A stretch of DNA of 64,000 nucleotides. It comes from Endocalyx cinctus (Eukaryota > Ascomycota > Sordariomycetes > Amphisphaeriales > Apiosporaceae). This document shows, piece after piece, positions 45,036 to 55,034 of the stretch. Positions within the stretch are counted from its first letter, which is position 1; every line of letters begins with the position of its first letter. A program made the translations under genes and the position numbers. The notes under the pieces were generated by a model. It had not been told where the DNA came from. It ran no database searches and saw nothing but the letters and a program-made list of their open reading frames with translations. The DNA is taken from NCBI GenBank assembly GCA_001600455.1, contig BCKC01000009.1, positions 1,922,001 to 1,986,000 of the forward strand, in the 5' to 3' direction.

Positions 45036-45389
45036 CTATTGCCCCACTTCTAAGCTCCGTCTATGTAATTGCATTCCCTTACAGTTCCAGAGCTGGGGGG
45101 TGTCAGGCGTGCTAGTGGTAAGGAAAACCGCCAAGAAAGAAAGCCAGCAGCCGAAAGTCAACCCAATCAAGATATATACCAGTATCGTTATGGTCTCGGT
45201 GACGACTATTTGCTTGTATTGGAACAGAATGGAGACCTTGAATGCTGCAGTGCCGATTATAAAAAAGGGGGAGGGGGGAGGGGGGTTGATGGATAATTGC
45301 CATATTCGAGACTCTCTTAGTTTTTCCCTCAGTCGCTCCATTATTCGCGAAGAGAAAAAGGAGATCGCAGTGTATACGACATTGTACAA
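45036..45389 (-). pseudogene. Possible relic of a fungal rhodopsin-like integral membrane protein
   Basis: A minus-strand frame contains two hydrophobic, helix-like stretches with KVSILFQYKQIV followed by TITILVYILIGLTFGCWLSFLAVFL and a Cys/Trp-containing tail (PQLWNCKG). This order recalls the later helices of the fungal rhodopsin-like membrane domain, where a LLQYLRIF-type motif, a long helix, and then a Cys-Trp loop occur. No complete gene or splice pattern surrounds it, and the match is from memory of the motif. It may equally be chance. Confidence 0.25.
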
Positions 45390-46112
45390 AGTAAACGATG
45401 TTCCTCAGGGCGTAATACTAAGTCGTGGCTGTCATCAGCAGAGATCATCGTAGCGTATAGAAATGGAAATGGCCACAGGGATTATCACGGTCATCGCTTA
45501 TATTAAGTCCGAATGTAACCCTACCTAATATATTCTGAACATCATGGTATGGATTCATACATAGTTACAACTTTGGGATTTTTCCCCTGGCATTTATTGG
45601 AACACGCTCGCTAAATCACCCCGCTTCTGTTCTTTTCCTCGTAGCCAGATGCGTGCCATGATATTTATCTTTATTATTGCGTTCCGTTGGAAAGTATGCA
45701 TGCATATGTATGTAGTAGATATGGGAATGAGATTCGTCACTTAAGTACTGGGAAGGTTGCTCAGGGATCATTATCAGCTGAAAATACTACCTCGCGCAGT
45801 CCACGTTCTGTAACACAAGATAGTTATCCCCCGTCGGCCGCTCAATGCCTACTGTGCAGTATACTATGTATCTCTTACGACGAGCTATCTGCCTGCCCGT
45901 AAGCGTTACATCCAACACAACCGTGGTTCATCCCTTAGATTATTTTTTCTTTCTACTTTCCTCCACCGGACGTCGTGCTGACATTGAGTTTGCATCGACT
46001 TATTTTATACGCGAAATATTGTAATGCGCTGCAATTCCTCATCTTTTCAACAATCTCAACGGTTTTCCATACTCATCAAGCTATACTTTTTTCCCCAATT
46101 CCATCCTACGTC

Positions 46113-48032
46113 ATGGCTAATGATAAGCCGTCCACGAACCGTTTACAGGTGGCTGCTTGGACTTCGGTCGCTGTCCTTTTAGTCGCAGTAGGTTGGTCAA
46201 CTTTATCATCGCCTACCGAATTACAATGTCGTTGCTTTCCGGGCGACGACTGCTGGCCATCCCCTGCCGACTGGACAGCGTTTAATCAGTCCGTGAATGG
46301 CCAATTGATAGCTACTATCCCGGTTGCTAGTCCCTGCCACGATGGCTTTCCTGGCGTCGCCTACGACGCTGAGGCGTGCGCAAATATTCAGAATAACTGG
46401 CACGTTCCAGCATTTCACATAGCAACCACCCACTCCACGATGGCACCTATTTTCGCGAATGAGAGCTGCGACCCTTTCGCACCCCGAGATGCTCGGTGCA
46501 CCGTTGGTGCTTACGTACCTTACGCGGTCAAGGCATCGACCGCGGTCGATTATATCGCGACGATATCATTTGCTAAGAAGCATAATATTCGTCTTGTCAT
46601 TCGGAATACGGGCCATGACTACATGGGTAAGTCGACCGGCCCAGGCGCTATAGCTTTGTGGACCCAGCACATCAAAGACACCACCGTACTTGACTATCAA
46701 TCTGCGTATTATACCGGCAAAGCGATCAAGTTAGGGGCTGGAGTCTCGGCTTTTGAGGCCCAAGAAGCGGCCACTGCCGAAGGCTATGTCGTCGTGGAAG
46801 GAGATTGCGAAACCGTCGGTATCGTAGGTGGTTATACTCAGGGCGGAGGTAGCAGCCCGCTTGCCTCCAAGTTTGGACTCGCAGCCGACCAGGTTTTGGA
46901 GTGGGAGGTTGTTACAGCCGATGGAAAGCTGCTGACCGCGACTCCGGAAAAGAATGCCGATCTATACTGGGCGTTGTCCGGCGGCGGTGGCGGAACTTAC
47001 GGGGCCGTCCTGTCTATGACCGTAAAGATCCACAAGAATATGCCGACCGGCTCCGTGACTTTAAGTTTTGCCGAACCGTCTGCGAAGTTTTGGGACGTTT
47101 TGAGTGTTTTCTTGATGAACATTCCCGCCGTGGTGGATGCTGGTGCGACTCTTATCTGGCAGGTCTTCCCGGGGAATATGTTTCTATTGCCGCAGACCTT
47201 TTACCCAGACGGAACAGCCGAGGACCTGACCAAACTCCTGGAGCCGACCATCAAGGCCCTTAACGAAAGTGGGATTGAATATGGTAAGCCGGAACACTCC
47301 TACTCTCCGAAAATCTTCTTCCCGAAAAGGATACTCCCCCCCTTTCCATTGACAAAGTAATAACCAATACCACTAATGATAGCATTTACGTCGCAAAATT
47401 TCCCAACGTTTCAAGACGCGTATTACACCCTGAATCCGACGATGAATGTGGTGGAAGTCAACCTTGGAGGTCGCTTGATACCGCGTTCTCTCGTCGCAAC
47501 CGAAGATGGCGCCTCAGCGTGGGCTAGCGCTATCCAGACCATCACAAGCAAGATGGCTATCTTCGCCGGTGTTTCGATGGATACTCGGCAGCTTCCTCAT
47601 TCGCCCAATTCTGTGCATCCGGCGTGGCGCGAAACGATCTTTCTCGCCTTCTTCGGCACGTAGGTCAACACCCCTTGCCCTTACTATGCTCATAGTTCTG
47701 CATATCAAGAGTATCGCTTTACAAGTTTCGCTAACACCTAGGCTAGACTATATGACCGTCTGAACATGACGAGCAATGTAATCTCCCAGAAAACTGTCAC
47801 CAACGAATTGGTTCCGCTGCTGGAGGAGCTCACGCCAAGGGGTGCCGCCTATCTCAACGAGGCGGACGTAAACCAACCAGACTGGCAGAACGTCTTCTAC
47901 GGCAGCAACTATCCCAGACTCTTGTCGATCAAGAAGAAATATGATCCAGACAACGTTTTCTGGGGCAAGACAGCCGTGGGAAGCGAGTCATTCGATGTGA
48001 CTCCAGACGGGAGACTCTGCCAAGTCGTTTGA
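46113..48032 (+). CDS. Membrane-anchored FAD-linked oxidase (berberine bridge enzyme-like)
   Basis: This is a flavin oxidoreductase of the PCMH/BBE family. Such enzymes oxidise sugars, alcohols or secondary metabolites with O2. Exons 46113-47283, 47383-47659 and 47747-48032 join in phase to 577 aa. The N-terminus has a hydrophobic segment (about residues 12-32, VAAWTSVAVLLVAVGWSTLS) that acts as a signal peptide or signal anchor, so the enzyme is secretory. The FAD domain includes RNTGHDYMGKSTG with His169, which matches the residue that binds FAD covalently, and EGDCETVGIVGGYTQGGG with Cys near 232, matching the second covalent link of bicovalent enzymes. GLAADQVLEWEVVTADG and WALSGGGGGTYGAV are family hallmarks. 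The C-terminal BBE segment NYPRLLSIKKKYDPDNVFW is intact. Several Cys near the N-terminus may form disulfides. It sits with other tailoring-type enzymes. Confidence 0.93.
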
Positions 48033-49408
48033 TGATATTACTTGGGAATCACCCGGTATGCACTCGGGGCTTTATTCCAACTTGTACTGCTTTTCCCAGC
48101 TTAGAAGCTTTGGTTAAAAGAAATTATGGAAAATAAGGTTTAGAGCTTCAAGGCGTGATACCGGTGATTTCACATGCATCCAGGTAAAAATATCCATCTT
48201 CTATAAGAAGAGGTCGGCCGAATGTCATATACCAGCAAGTGCCCACCCAGATCAATAATTCTTTCGCGTTACGAACAACAAAGGATTTTAGATTCTGAAT
48301 ATCTAGGCTTTTCAAATCTTCAAATCAAAATCACCCATTATTGTACGCCTGGAAGCTTCTGCAAAAAAAAAAAAAAAAAACATTATGTTGGGAGAGGATA
48401 TTAGGGACATCAAACTGGCGGCTCCGGTAAAAAGGGGGTATCATTTCCAGCCATATAACTAGTATATTGTCTCAAGTATTTATACAAATTTCTACAGACT
48501 GCATTCGCCTCTTTTCAAAAGAAACCTTGCTATGGTTATTAATATGAGAATACCAAACTTATATGATACGTCTCAAACTAGCTCCCCCATAGAATTCCCA
48601 TCGAAGTTGCACCCCCATATTGTATACTTGAACAAACTTAGTGCACCAATTCCAACACCTTACTCTTTGGTATCATCAAGCTGTAGATACGTTGTTCCGC
48701 AATATAGCATCGTTCCCCTCACTCAATACATTAACGTAATAAATACATATAGATAAAGACTTCTTATTATCCTACTATGAAAGTACGGTGATCCATTAAA
48801 ACACACCGTTTGGTAGCTAAGGGTCCTGTTTCGGTAAGGGGTGGGGTGGGGTATGGTAACCGTTCACGTGTTAGATATTCTCCCAAAACTTCCCCCCACT
48901 TACCGGACTGTTCGTAATCGCTTCTTCTTTTTGTTAGTTTCACGTTCCCCGTATTTTTTTTCTAATTCCTCCGGGGTAGATATTTGCCGTAGATCACAAA
49001 GGTTTTGCCGGGACTGCGGGGATGTCTCTAGCTTATCCCGGGGTGGAGGGTCGCGGTAGGTAAAGGGAGATTACGCAGGTTTTCTCGTCACTTACCCAGA
49101 CGACGATAGCTCCTCGGCTTCTTTTGGCACCCAGTTCCCTGCTCATTCATTTCATCTTTATACTACCTGTACACGTGAGAGCGTTACGCTTAGTTTTGCA
49201 AAGACATCGAAAAAGATAGAAACATCTAATCTGCCAGTATAGAAATCCAGACCAGAAGACCATACACAAGCATTTTTCTTTTTCGGTATCCATATATCTC
49301 CAAGCCTACATCTACTCAGACGAGAAATAGAGAAGACACCGTCAAAACACTACATAAAATCAAGTAATAAAATAATATAGATATCAAAAAAAGACCAAAC
49401 CAACCACA
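48033..49408. other. Intergenic, AT-rich, 1.4 kb
   Basis: This stretch lies between the FAD oxidase and the cupin gene. It has an A homopolymer near 48364 and AT-rich sequence, with the cupin promoter and an A-rich leader just before 49409. No gene was recognised. Confidence 0.6.
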
Positions 49409-49999
49409 ATGGCATCCTCATCCTCGACGCCTCCCCACAAACCCAACGACCTCCGGGATATCTCGCGCCTCATAACGACGCACGACCCGGACACCGGAAA
49501 AGCCATCTTTTCCACCGCCATACCAGAAAGCCCTCTGCCGGGGAAGACGATCTACAACGGCGCGTCCTTCCGGCTGGGGTGGGTGACCGACCGACGTCCC
49601 GTCTCGTTCGCCGACGACGATAAAGACGTCAAGACGTACGCGGGCTTCCTCGAGAACCACCCCGGCCTCGTCCTCCCCGGCGGGACGGTCCTGCGGGTCG
49701 TCGACAGCCCGCCCGACAGCCTGAGCCCGATGCACCGGACCGTCAGCCTCGACTACGGCGTCGTGATAGAAGGCGAGATAGAGCTCATCCTCGACTCGGG
49801 CGAGAAGAGGCTGATGAAGAAGGGGGACGTATCCATCCAGAGAGGCACTATGCACGCGTGGCGGAACGTGAGCAAGACGGAGTGGGCCCGTATGCTCTAC
49901 GTTTTGCAAGAAAGCGATCCGATCGTGATGAAGGACGGGACGACGCTTGAAGAAGACTACGGTGATATGGAGGGGCAGGATGTGAAGAAGAGTGGTTAG
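49409..49999 (+). CDS. Small cupin-domain protein
   Basis: This is a single-exon 196-aa protein with one cupin barrel. Bacterial and fungal proteins of this layout include small-molecule isomerases, decarboxylases and dioxygenases, and many are uncharacterised. The barrel spans roughly residues 80-165: LRVVDSPPDSLSPMHRTVSLDYGVVIEGEIEL contains the first metal-site region (His near 108 and Glu in the GEIE strand), and GDVSIQRGTMHAWRN the second (His in MHAW). The usual HxH pair in motif 1 is not obvious, so metal binding may differ. The leader is Ser/Pro-rich with no signal peptide. The start has an A-rich context (ACCACAATGG). Codon use is C-rich like an expressed gene. It is next to the FAD oxidase and could belong to the same metabolic set. 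Confidence 0.88.
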   Translation: MASSSSTPPHKPNDLRDISRLITTHDPDTGKAIFSTAIPESPLPGKTIYNGASFRLGWVTDRRPVSFADDDKDVKTYAGFLENHPGLVLPGGTVLRVVDSPPDSLSPMHRTVSLDYGVVIEGEIELILDSGEKRLMKKGDVSIQRGTMHAWRNVSKTEWARMLYVLQESDPIVMKDGTTLEEDYGDMEGQDVKKSG

Positions 50000-50413
50000 A
50001 AGCCGTAATTCAAGACGGTGTATTTATGCTCTTTATCACCAGTGACTACTCGTAAATGTTTGCGTCATGCTTCGGGTCGGATCTGGCTCGCCTATAATTA
50101 AATACCAAGACCTTTAGTCAACACATTAAATTAACCTCCCTTAATCTATAAGCGGATAACTGCTTGCTAATATTTTGATATTACTCGTAGAAACCATGTA
50201 ATTTCCAACATTTTATCTGGTAGTCATCGCGCTTCCAAAGGGCTTAGGTAGAAATAAGCAGGCTTCATCATTGTGAATAAGTGCATAGGTAGGTAGATCA
50301 GATCACAATCGAAAGGTCGAAGCTGTGTTTAACGCTGGCTATTGACTATGAGTCTTGATTTATCTTTCCTATCATTATCTTCACAATCTCATCCCGTCTC
50401 TCTACTTTCTCCT
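50000..50413. other. Intergenic between convergent genes
   Basis: This is the short 3' region between the cupin gene and the dynamin gene. Nothing was recognised. Confidence 0.6.
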
Positions 50414-53227
50414 TCAAAGACCATCCAGGTTCATGGTAGCTCCCCTCGCGTCCTGTGCAATCCTATCCAGCACCCTCAGCTCCCTAATCTGCTCATCGAG
50501 GCTAGCCCTCTTCGATATCGTAGATTCATCTTCCCTAGTCAATTTTTCGATCTCTTCATCCGTCAGCGTGCCTATCCAGACTTTCGACAGGCCCTTCAGT
50601 GGAGCTTTTATCTCTCCTTTATTCTTGCCCGAAACGAAGGCCTCGGCAATATGATGCGTGATATGTCGGATAACAGATTCGATCGAGATCTTTTTTAGGG
50701 GGGAGGGAAAAAACACGAGCGGTTAGATTTATGAACTTTCAAAACAGAAGCGGGCAAAGGGGAAAGAACTTACCTGGTAATAAACCTTAAGTATATCATG
50801 CACCGCATTAGCGGTATTATCTTCGATCGAGAAGTGCATACGCGAATGAATGACGGCCGCGTCCGGGTCGGGCGGGACCTCGGCCAAGGAGCGCAGCAGG
50901 CGAACGGTCTGCCAATTTTTCAGCCTGTCGCCGAACCGCGGGTCCGTCGTCCCGAGGATGCCCACGCGCTCGCTCAGGCAGTAAGTCGCGACCTCCGCCA
51001 GCGCCTTCTCCCTCGCCTCCTCCCAGAGCGTCTCCAAGACGCGGAACAGCCGGCCGTACAAGATGTCGGACTTGCCGCCGCGGCAGACCTTGATCAAGAT
51101 CCCGTTGGCCGTGAGGCTGACGTGCTCGGCCACCACCACGATGTAATTCATCGCGTAGATGTGCCAGTTCTCCGTCTGCTTCCGGAAGAGCGACTCCATC
51201 ACCCCCGGGTGCACCAGCCCGGCCAGCTGCGTGCCTTGGAAGTCGTTCAGCTCCTGGCGGATCGCCTCCAGCAGCGGCTTGCCGGCCTCGTCGGGCTGGA
51301 ACGGCGACGCTCTACCATTATGCGCCGGTTGAGTCGGGGAGCAGCCTTGAGACCTCCTAGGCGTCGGTTGGGGCGTGAAGGGCGCGGCGGGGAAGAGCGT
51401 GCTACCCCTAACGCCGGGAGTCGCCGCGTTGTCGAAGATCGTGCTCGCTTCCTGCTGCGGGGAGAAAAGTTTCATCTCGGCCATCAGCTTGGGTATCTCC
51501 TCGGCGGGATCCACGTTCACGTCTTCGAACGGGAGCCGGTGGCCGCTCTCGCGCATCTTCTCGGCGAACGCGTCGTTCGCCTCCTTCACTTTATTACGCA
51601 CGCGCAGCCCCTCATCCACTAGCCCCGGTCTCTCGAGCGCGTCCCGAACTTCTTCCTCGTACCGGTCTATCACGTCCCGAAGGTACTGGCGGCGGGCCTC
51701 TTGCGTCGGTCGGGGCTCGCCGAGGTCCGCCCGATCCTGCTGCGCTTTCGCGAGCTGGGTTCGGATCTGCTCGCGGATCGCCGGGAAGTTGTCCCGGATG
51801 CGCGCGCATAGAATATCGCAGAGGTGCCGCCTCAGCGCCTTGGATCCCTTCCTGTTCGCGGGTATCTCCCGCCACGGAGGCTCGTTGAAGAGGCGCGCCT
51901 CCTCCGCGGCGATATCGAAAGTCTTATCTTCCTTGCTGGAACGGTTACGCACTACGAACCAGCCGTTGTGCATGACCCGGCCTGTACGGTCTTGACGGCC
52001 CGTAGCGATGGCCACAACCTAAGTAGTGATAGTTGATGTGTAAGCATTGATTTTCTTAAAGAGGATGTTAGTGTATTTATCGGTGGATTTGAAATTTACC
52101 TCTTCCGGATCGTGAAGCATGTCGCATTTAGTGAAAACGCCCACTAGTCGCCCTGGTTCCTTCACATTTTTCTCAGTCAAACGGAAGATACCTTGGTTGG
52201 CAAGATCTGTTACTGCATCTGCGACGCAACTGTGATCCTAGTTAGCAAGGTATTGAGCTCAGTACTGATCAAATAAAAAACAAAGCATTATCAATAACCC
52301 TTGGTGTGATGGCGATGATGTAGAACTTACATAACTAAGTTATGGGGAATTTTCATGTACTCAACGATCATACTTTCGATTCCGTACATCTCGCCCTCGT
52401 TGACATCGTGCGGGTTCGTGAAGAGCCCTGGCACGTCGAGAATGCTAAAGTATGACCGGTTGGGACCCGAGAGTTCGACGCAGAGGACTTGGACGGCAAA
52501 GTTCTTCTTATCGCCACCCTTACCGCTTTTTATTCCCATATAATCTTTTGAAACCTGATAAATAGATCATTATTATCAGTAAATCTGCCTATTTTCGGAC
52601 GAAGTAATTGCTGGGATGCTTATAATACCTCTTCCATAATATTCGTAAACTCCTGGACGGACAGGGTCTCGCCCTTGCGCTCATAATCTTTATATGCATC
52701 GTTAACCGCGTATTGGAAGCCTTGGACGGTGACTTCGGGGTCGATTATGGTGATCTTGAATTTGTTGACCGTCCCTGGCGCCGTGCGCCTCGACACTATC
52801 CGAGTTGCGAATCGAGTACAGCATCCCGCGCCGACCGGAAACGGTATGTCGAGTAAACTCTGCAGCAAGGAGGATTTTCCAGTAGACTGGCCACCCACGA
52901 TCACTAACTACAAATACAAAAGAAAAGAAAAAAGATTAGTCATTATAAATAAAGCAGAAAAGGAGCCAAGATGGACTACTAATTTTGGAAAAGGGGGTTT
53001 TGAGTTGCGCATCTCTCACTCACTTGTGGTATAGGTATGTCAAACTTCTGGCTAGCCCCGCAGTGTTGCAACTGGTCTACAGCGTCGAACAGAATCCTGC
53101 TGCTCTCGCTATCGAAGGGATTATCCGGAATGGTCTCGTCATTGGTCTGCGAGGTGGCGTCTGTGTTGTCAGTCTCTGACGCAGATGCGCTGTCCGGGGT
53201 AGACCTTAGAGTAGAACTAAAAGACAT
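50414..53227 (-). CDS. Dynamin-family GTPase (Mx/dynamin-like)
   Basis: This is a large GTPase that self-assembles on membranes and drives remodelling or fission. Six exons join in phase: 53227-53024, 52907-52629, 52554-52331, 52229-52100, 52018-50774 and 50689-50414, giving 785 aa. The N-terminus is Ser/Thr-rich. The GTPase motifs are G1 GGQSTGKSS (73-81), a G2 Thr in CCTRFATRI, G3 DVPGL (201-205) and G4 TKCD (269-272). A conserved middle/stalk follows, interrupted by a Pro/Ser-rich probably disordered linker at about 479-520. The C-terminal 92 residues are a GTPase effector domain. No PH or Pro-rich domain is present, which is the Mx-like layout common in fungi. Vps1- and Dnm1-type proteins differ in the linker region, so this is likely one of the additional fungal dynamins of unknown target membrane. 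Confidence 0.94.
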
Positions 53228-55034
53228 GTTTTGCAGTATTGAAACCTTATTTTGATATGTGTAAAAATTGAGAAACTCTTAATAGTACAGGATGAGATAG
53301 GAAGATTCGAACGGGGTTAAAGAGATATTGGTCACTTTTATATATTTACATACTCATCATTACTACATATATCTGCCAGAAGCAGACGGTGAAACGAGAT
53401 GTCCATACTTAGCCATACTGTCTACACAGCCTCTTCATCATCCCACGAAGCTGCTCACCAAACTTGAGCCTTGGAAAACATGGCCAGTAGGTCTTAAGGG
53501 GTAGCAAGAATTAAGCATGCAGGAGGCCTATCGTTACGTTCATCTGAAAGCAGAGCTTCCCCGGAGATAATCGATCATTTGGTAACAATTCATTTCAATA
53601 TGCACTGCCTCCCCAGATTAGCGTATGCAAGGTGCCGAATTATGTTACCAACAACAGTTTCGTAACCCAGTTACCTGGATATTCGATCCTTGCTGCCAGA
53701 GAGTCACGTTCCAATATTCGTAAATGGGACCTTCAATCAGTCACAGACTCGGCGCTTATACTAAACATGGAATAGGTTCAGCTTATCTGTAGAGCTAAAT
53801 AGTTAGGCTTCTAAGCTGAAGTGATATTCCTCGAGGAACTGCAAACATGGTAACCCAACGAAGCCTACAATTCGTATACTTATTCAGCCACAGAAATCAA
53901 AATAACCGAGTCTTCACCAATACGCCTCTTGCATATCACATCAAGCAACCACCCAACCCCCTATTCCGGGACGGCCCACAAGTTACTGAACTACCCATAA
54001 GAAGTAGCAATGTTTCCTAAAATAACACCCAAAAATAAACCCTGTAAGGCCTATTCGAGAATGGCCATGTAAAATAGTTTCAACGGTCACGATAAACTTG
54101 ACCGGTCGTTTCGTTTCTCTAAATCCCCAAGGAAACAACCCTGTCTTATATGTAAGTTGGGGAACCAACTGCATATAATATTTTAAGATAACCGCCCGCA
54201 GTCCTAGCCTAAGGCCGGGAACATACTCCTTTCAACCTTCTACGTCGACCGTGAAAACAATTTCGATCAATCTCGTCTCTTTTCTCTCTCTTCCTTATTA
54301 CCTCACGAAACGATGACGATGTGCGGCCTGAAACTGCGGTGGCTGGTATTGTTTAAAAAGAAAGAAGAAGAAAAAAAAAGAAAAAATACAGACATGTATC
54401 CCTAAAGATTGATTCACCATATGATACGATGATGGCCTGTCTCGGTAATCCTGTGACTAGATCCTTCCAAGTGATAATATATGGATAGTTGTACTAGGGC
54501 TGCATATCTGTGTGATACAGGATGAAGAGGCATGTTTACATGCCAGCATGCTAAGATAAAAGAAAGCAGTTACATTGTGTATACAGTGTCAGACACTATG
54601 TTGATAATCGGCATTGCCTTATTCGGATATATTCTTTATTGGGATTCGGTAGCGATTCAATCAATACTTTTGAGACGTCAGCTTTGAGAACTTACCAAGC
54701 CGGCAGCGTCACTTACGGGCTAGTGTGAGCTGTATGCATCAGCATTAGACCCCCCCCTCCCCCCTCTTTTTTTTTGGAATTAGGGCAGATTAAGTGACAA
54801 TGCCTAGCAATAGAGAAACAGGCCTATAAGTCTGATGATGGAGGTTTAACTGATCTTTCCTTTATACATAATGTGCCTTTTAATGAAAAGCATGCGTTTT
54901 AAGATACAAGAAATCCCACTGATATCCCGGCGAGCCGTCAGAACTCCGAGTATTAGCTCCCCATCTACTATTTCTTCTCCAAGGACACGCACTAAATTTA
55001 TGTCATTCGCCTCTCTGGCCATCTCTGTCATCCC
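53228..55034. other. Intergenic, AT-rich, 1.8 kb
   Basis: This stretch lies between the dynamin gene promoter and the 3' end of SDH1. It has AT-rich DNA, a purine tract near 54355-54385 and C/T tracts near 54750-54775. Small minus-strand ORFs show no recognisable content. Confidence 0.6.

Larger units (their letters stand above)
43614..46112. other. Intergenic 2.5 kb with low-complexity DNA and relics
   Basis: This contains a poly-G tract with surrounding GC-rich palindromes (44330-44625), a possible membrane-protein relic (45036-45389, minus) and otherwise AT-rich DNA. A minus-strand ORF at 44228-44788 runs through the poly-G tract as polyproline and is not convincing. The last 100-200 bases hold the promoter of the FAD oxidase gene. 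Confidence 0.55.

Noticed and set aside
50798..51995. Plus-strand ORFs of 274 and 206 aa across the dynamin gene
   Set aside because: They overlap the main dynamin exon, which carries the conserved stalk sequence in the minus frame.
53290..53320. GTTCGAATC-like word (minus strand) resembling a tRNA T-loop
   Set aside because: The flanks do not pair as a T-stem, and no anticodon arm or acceptor stem can be found.
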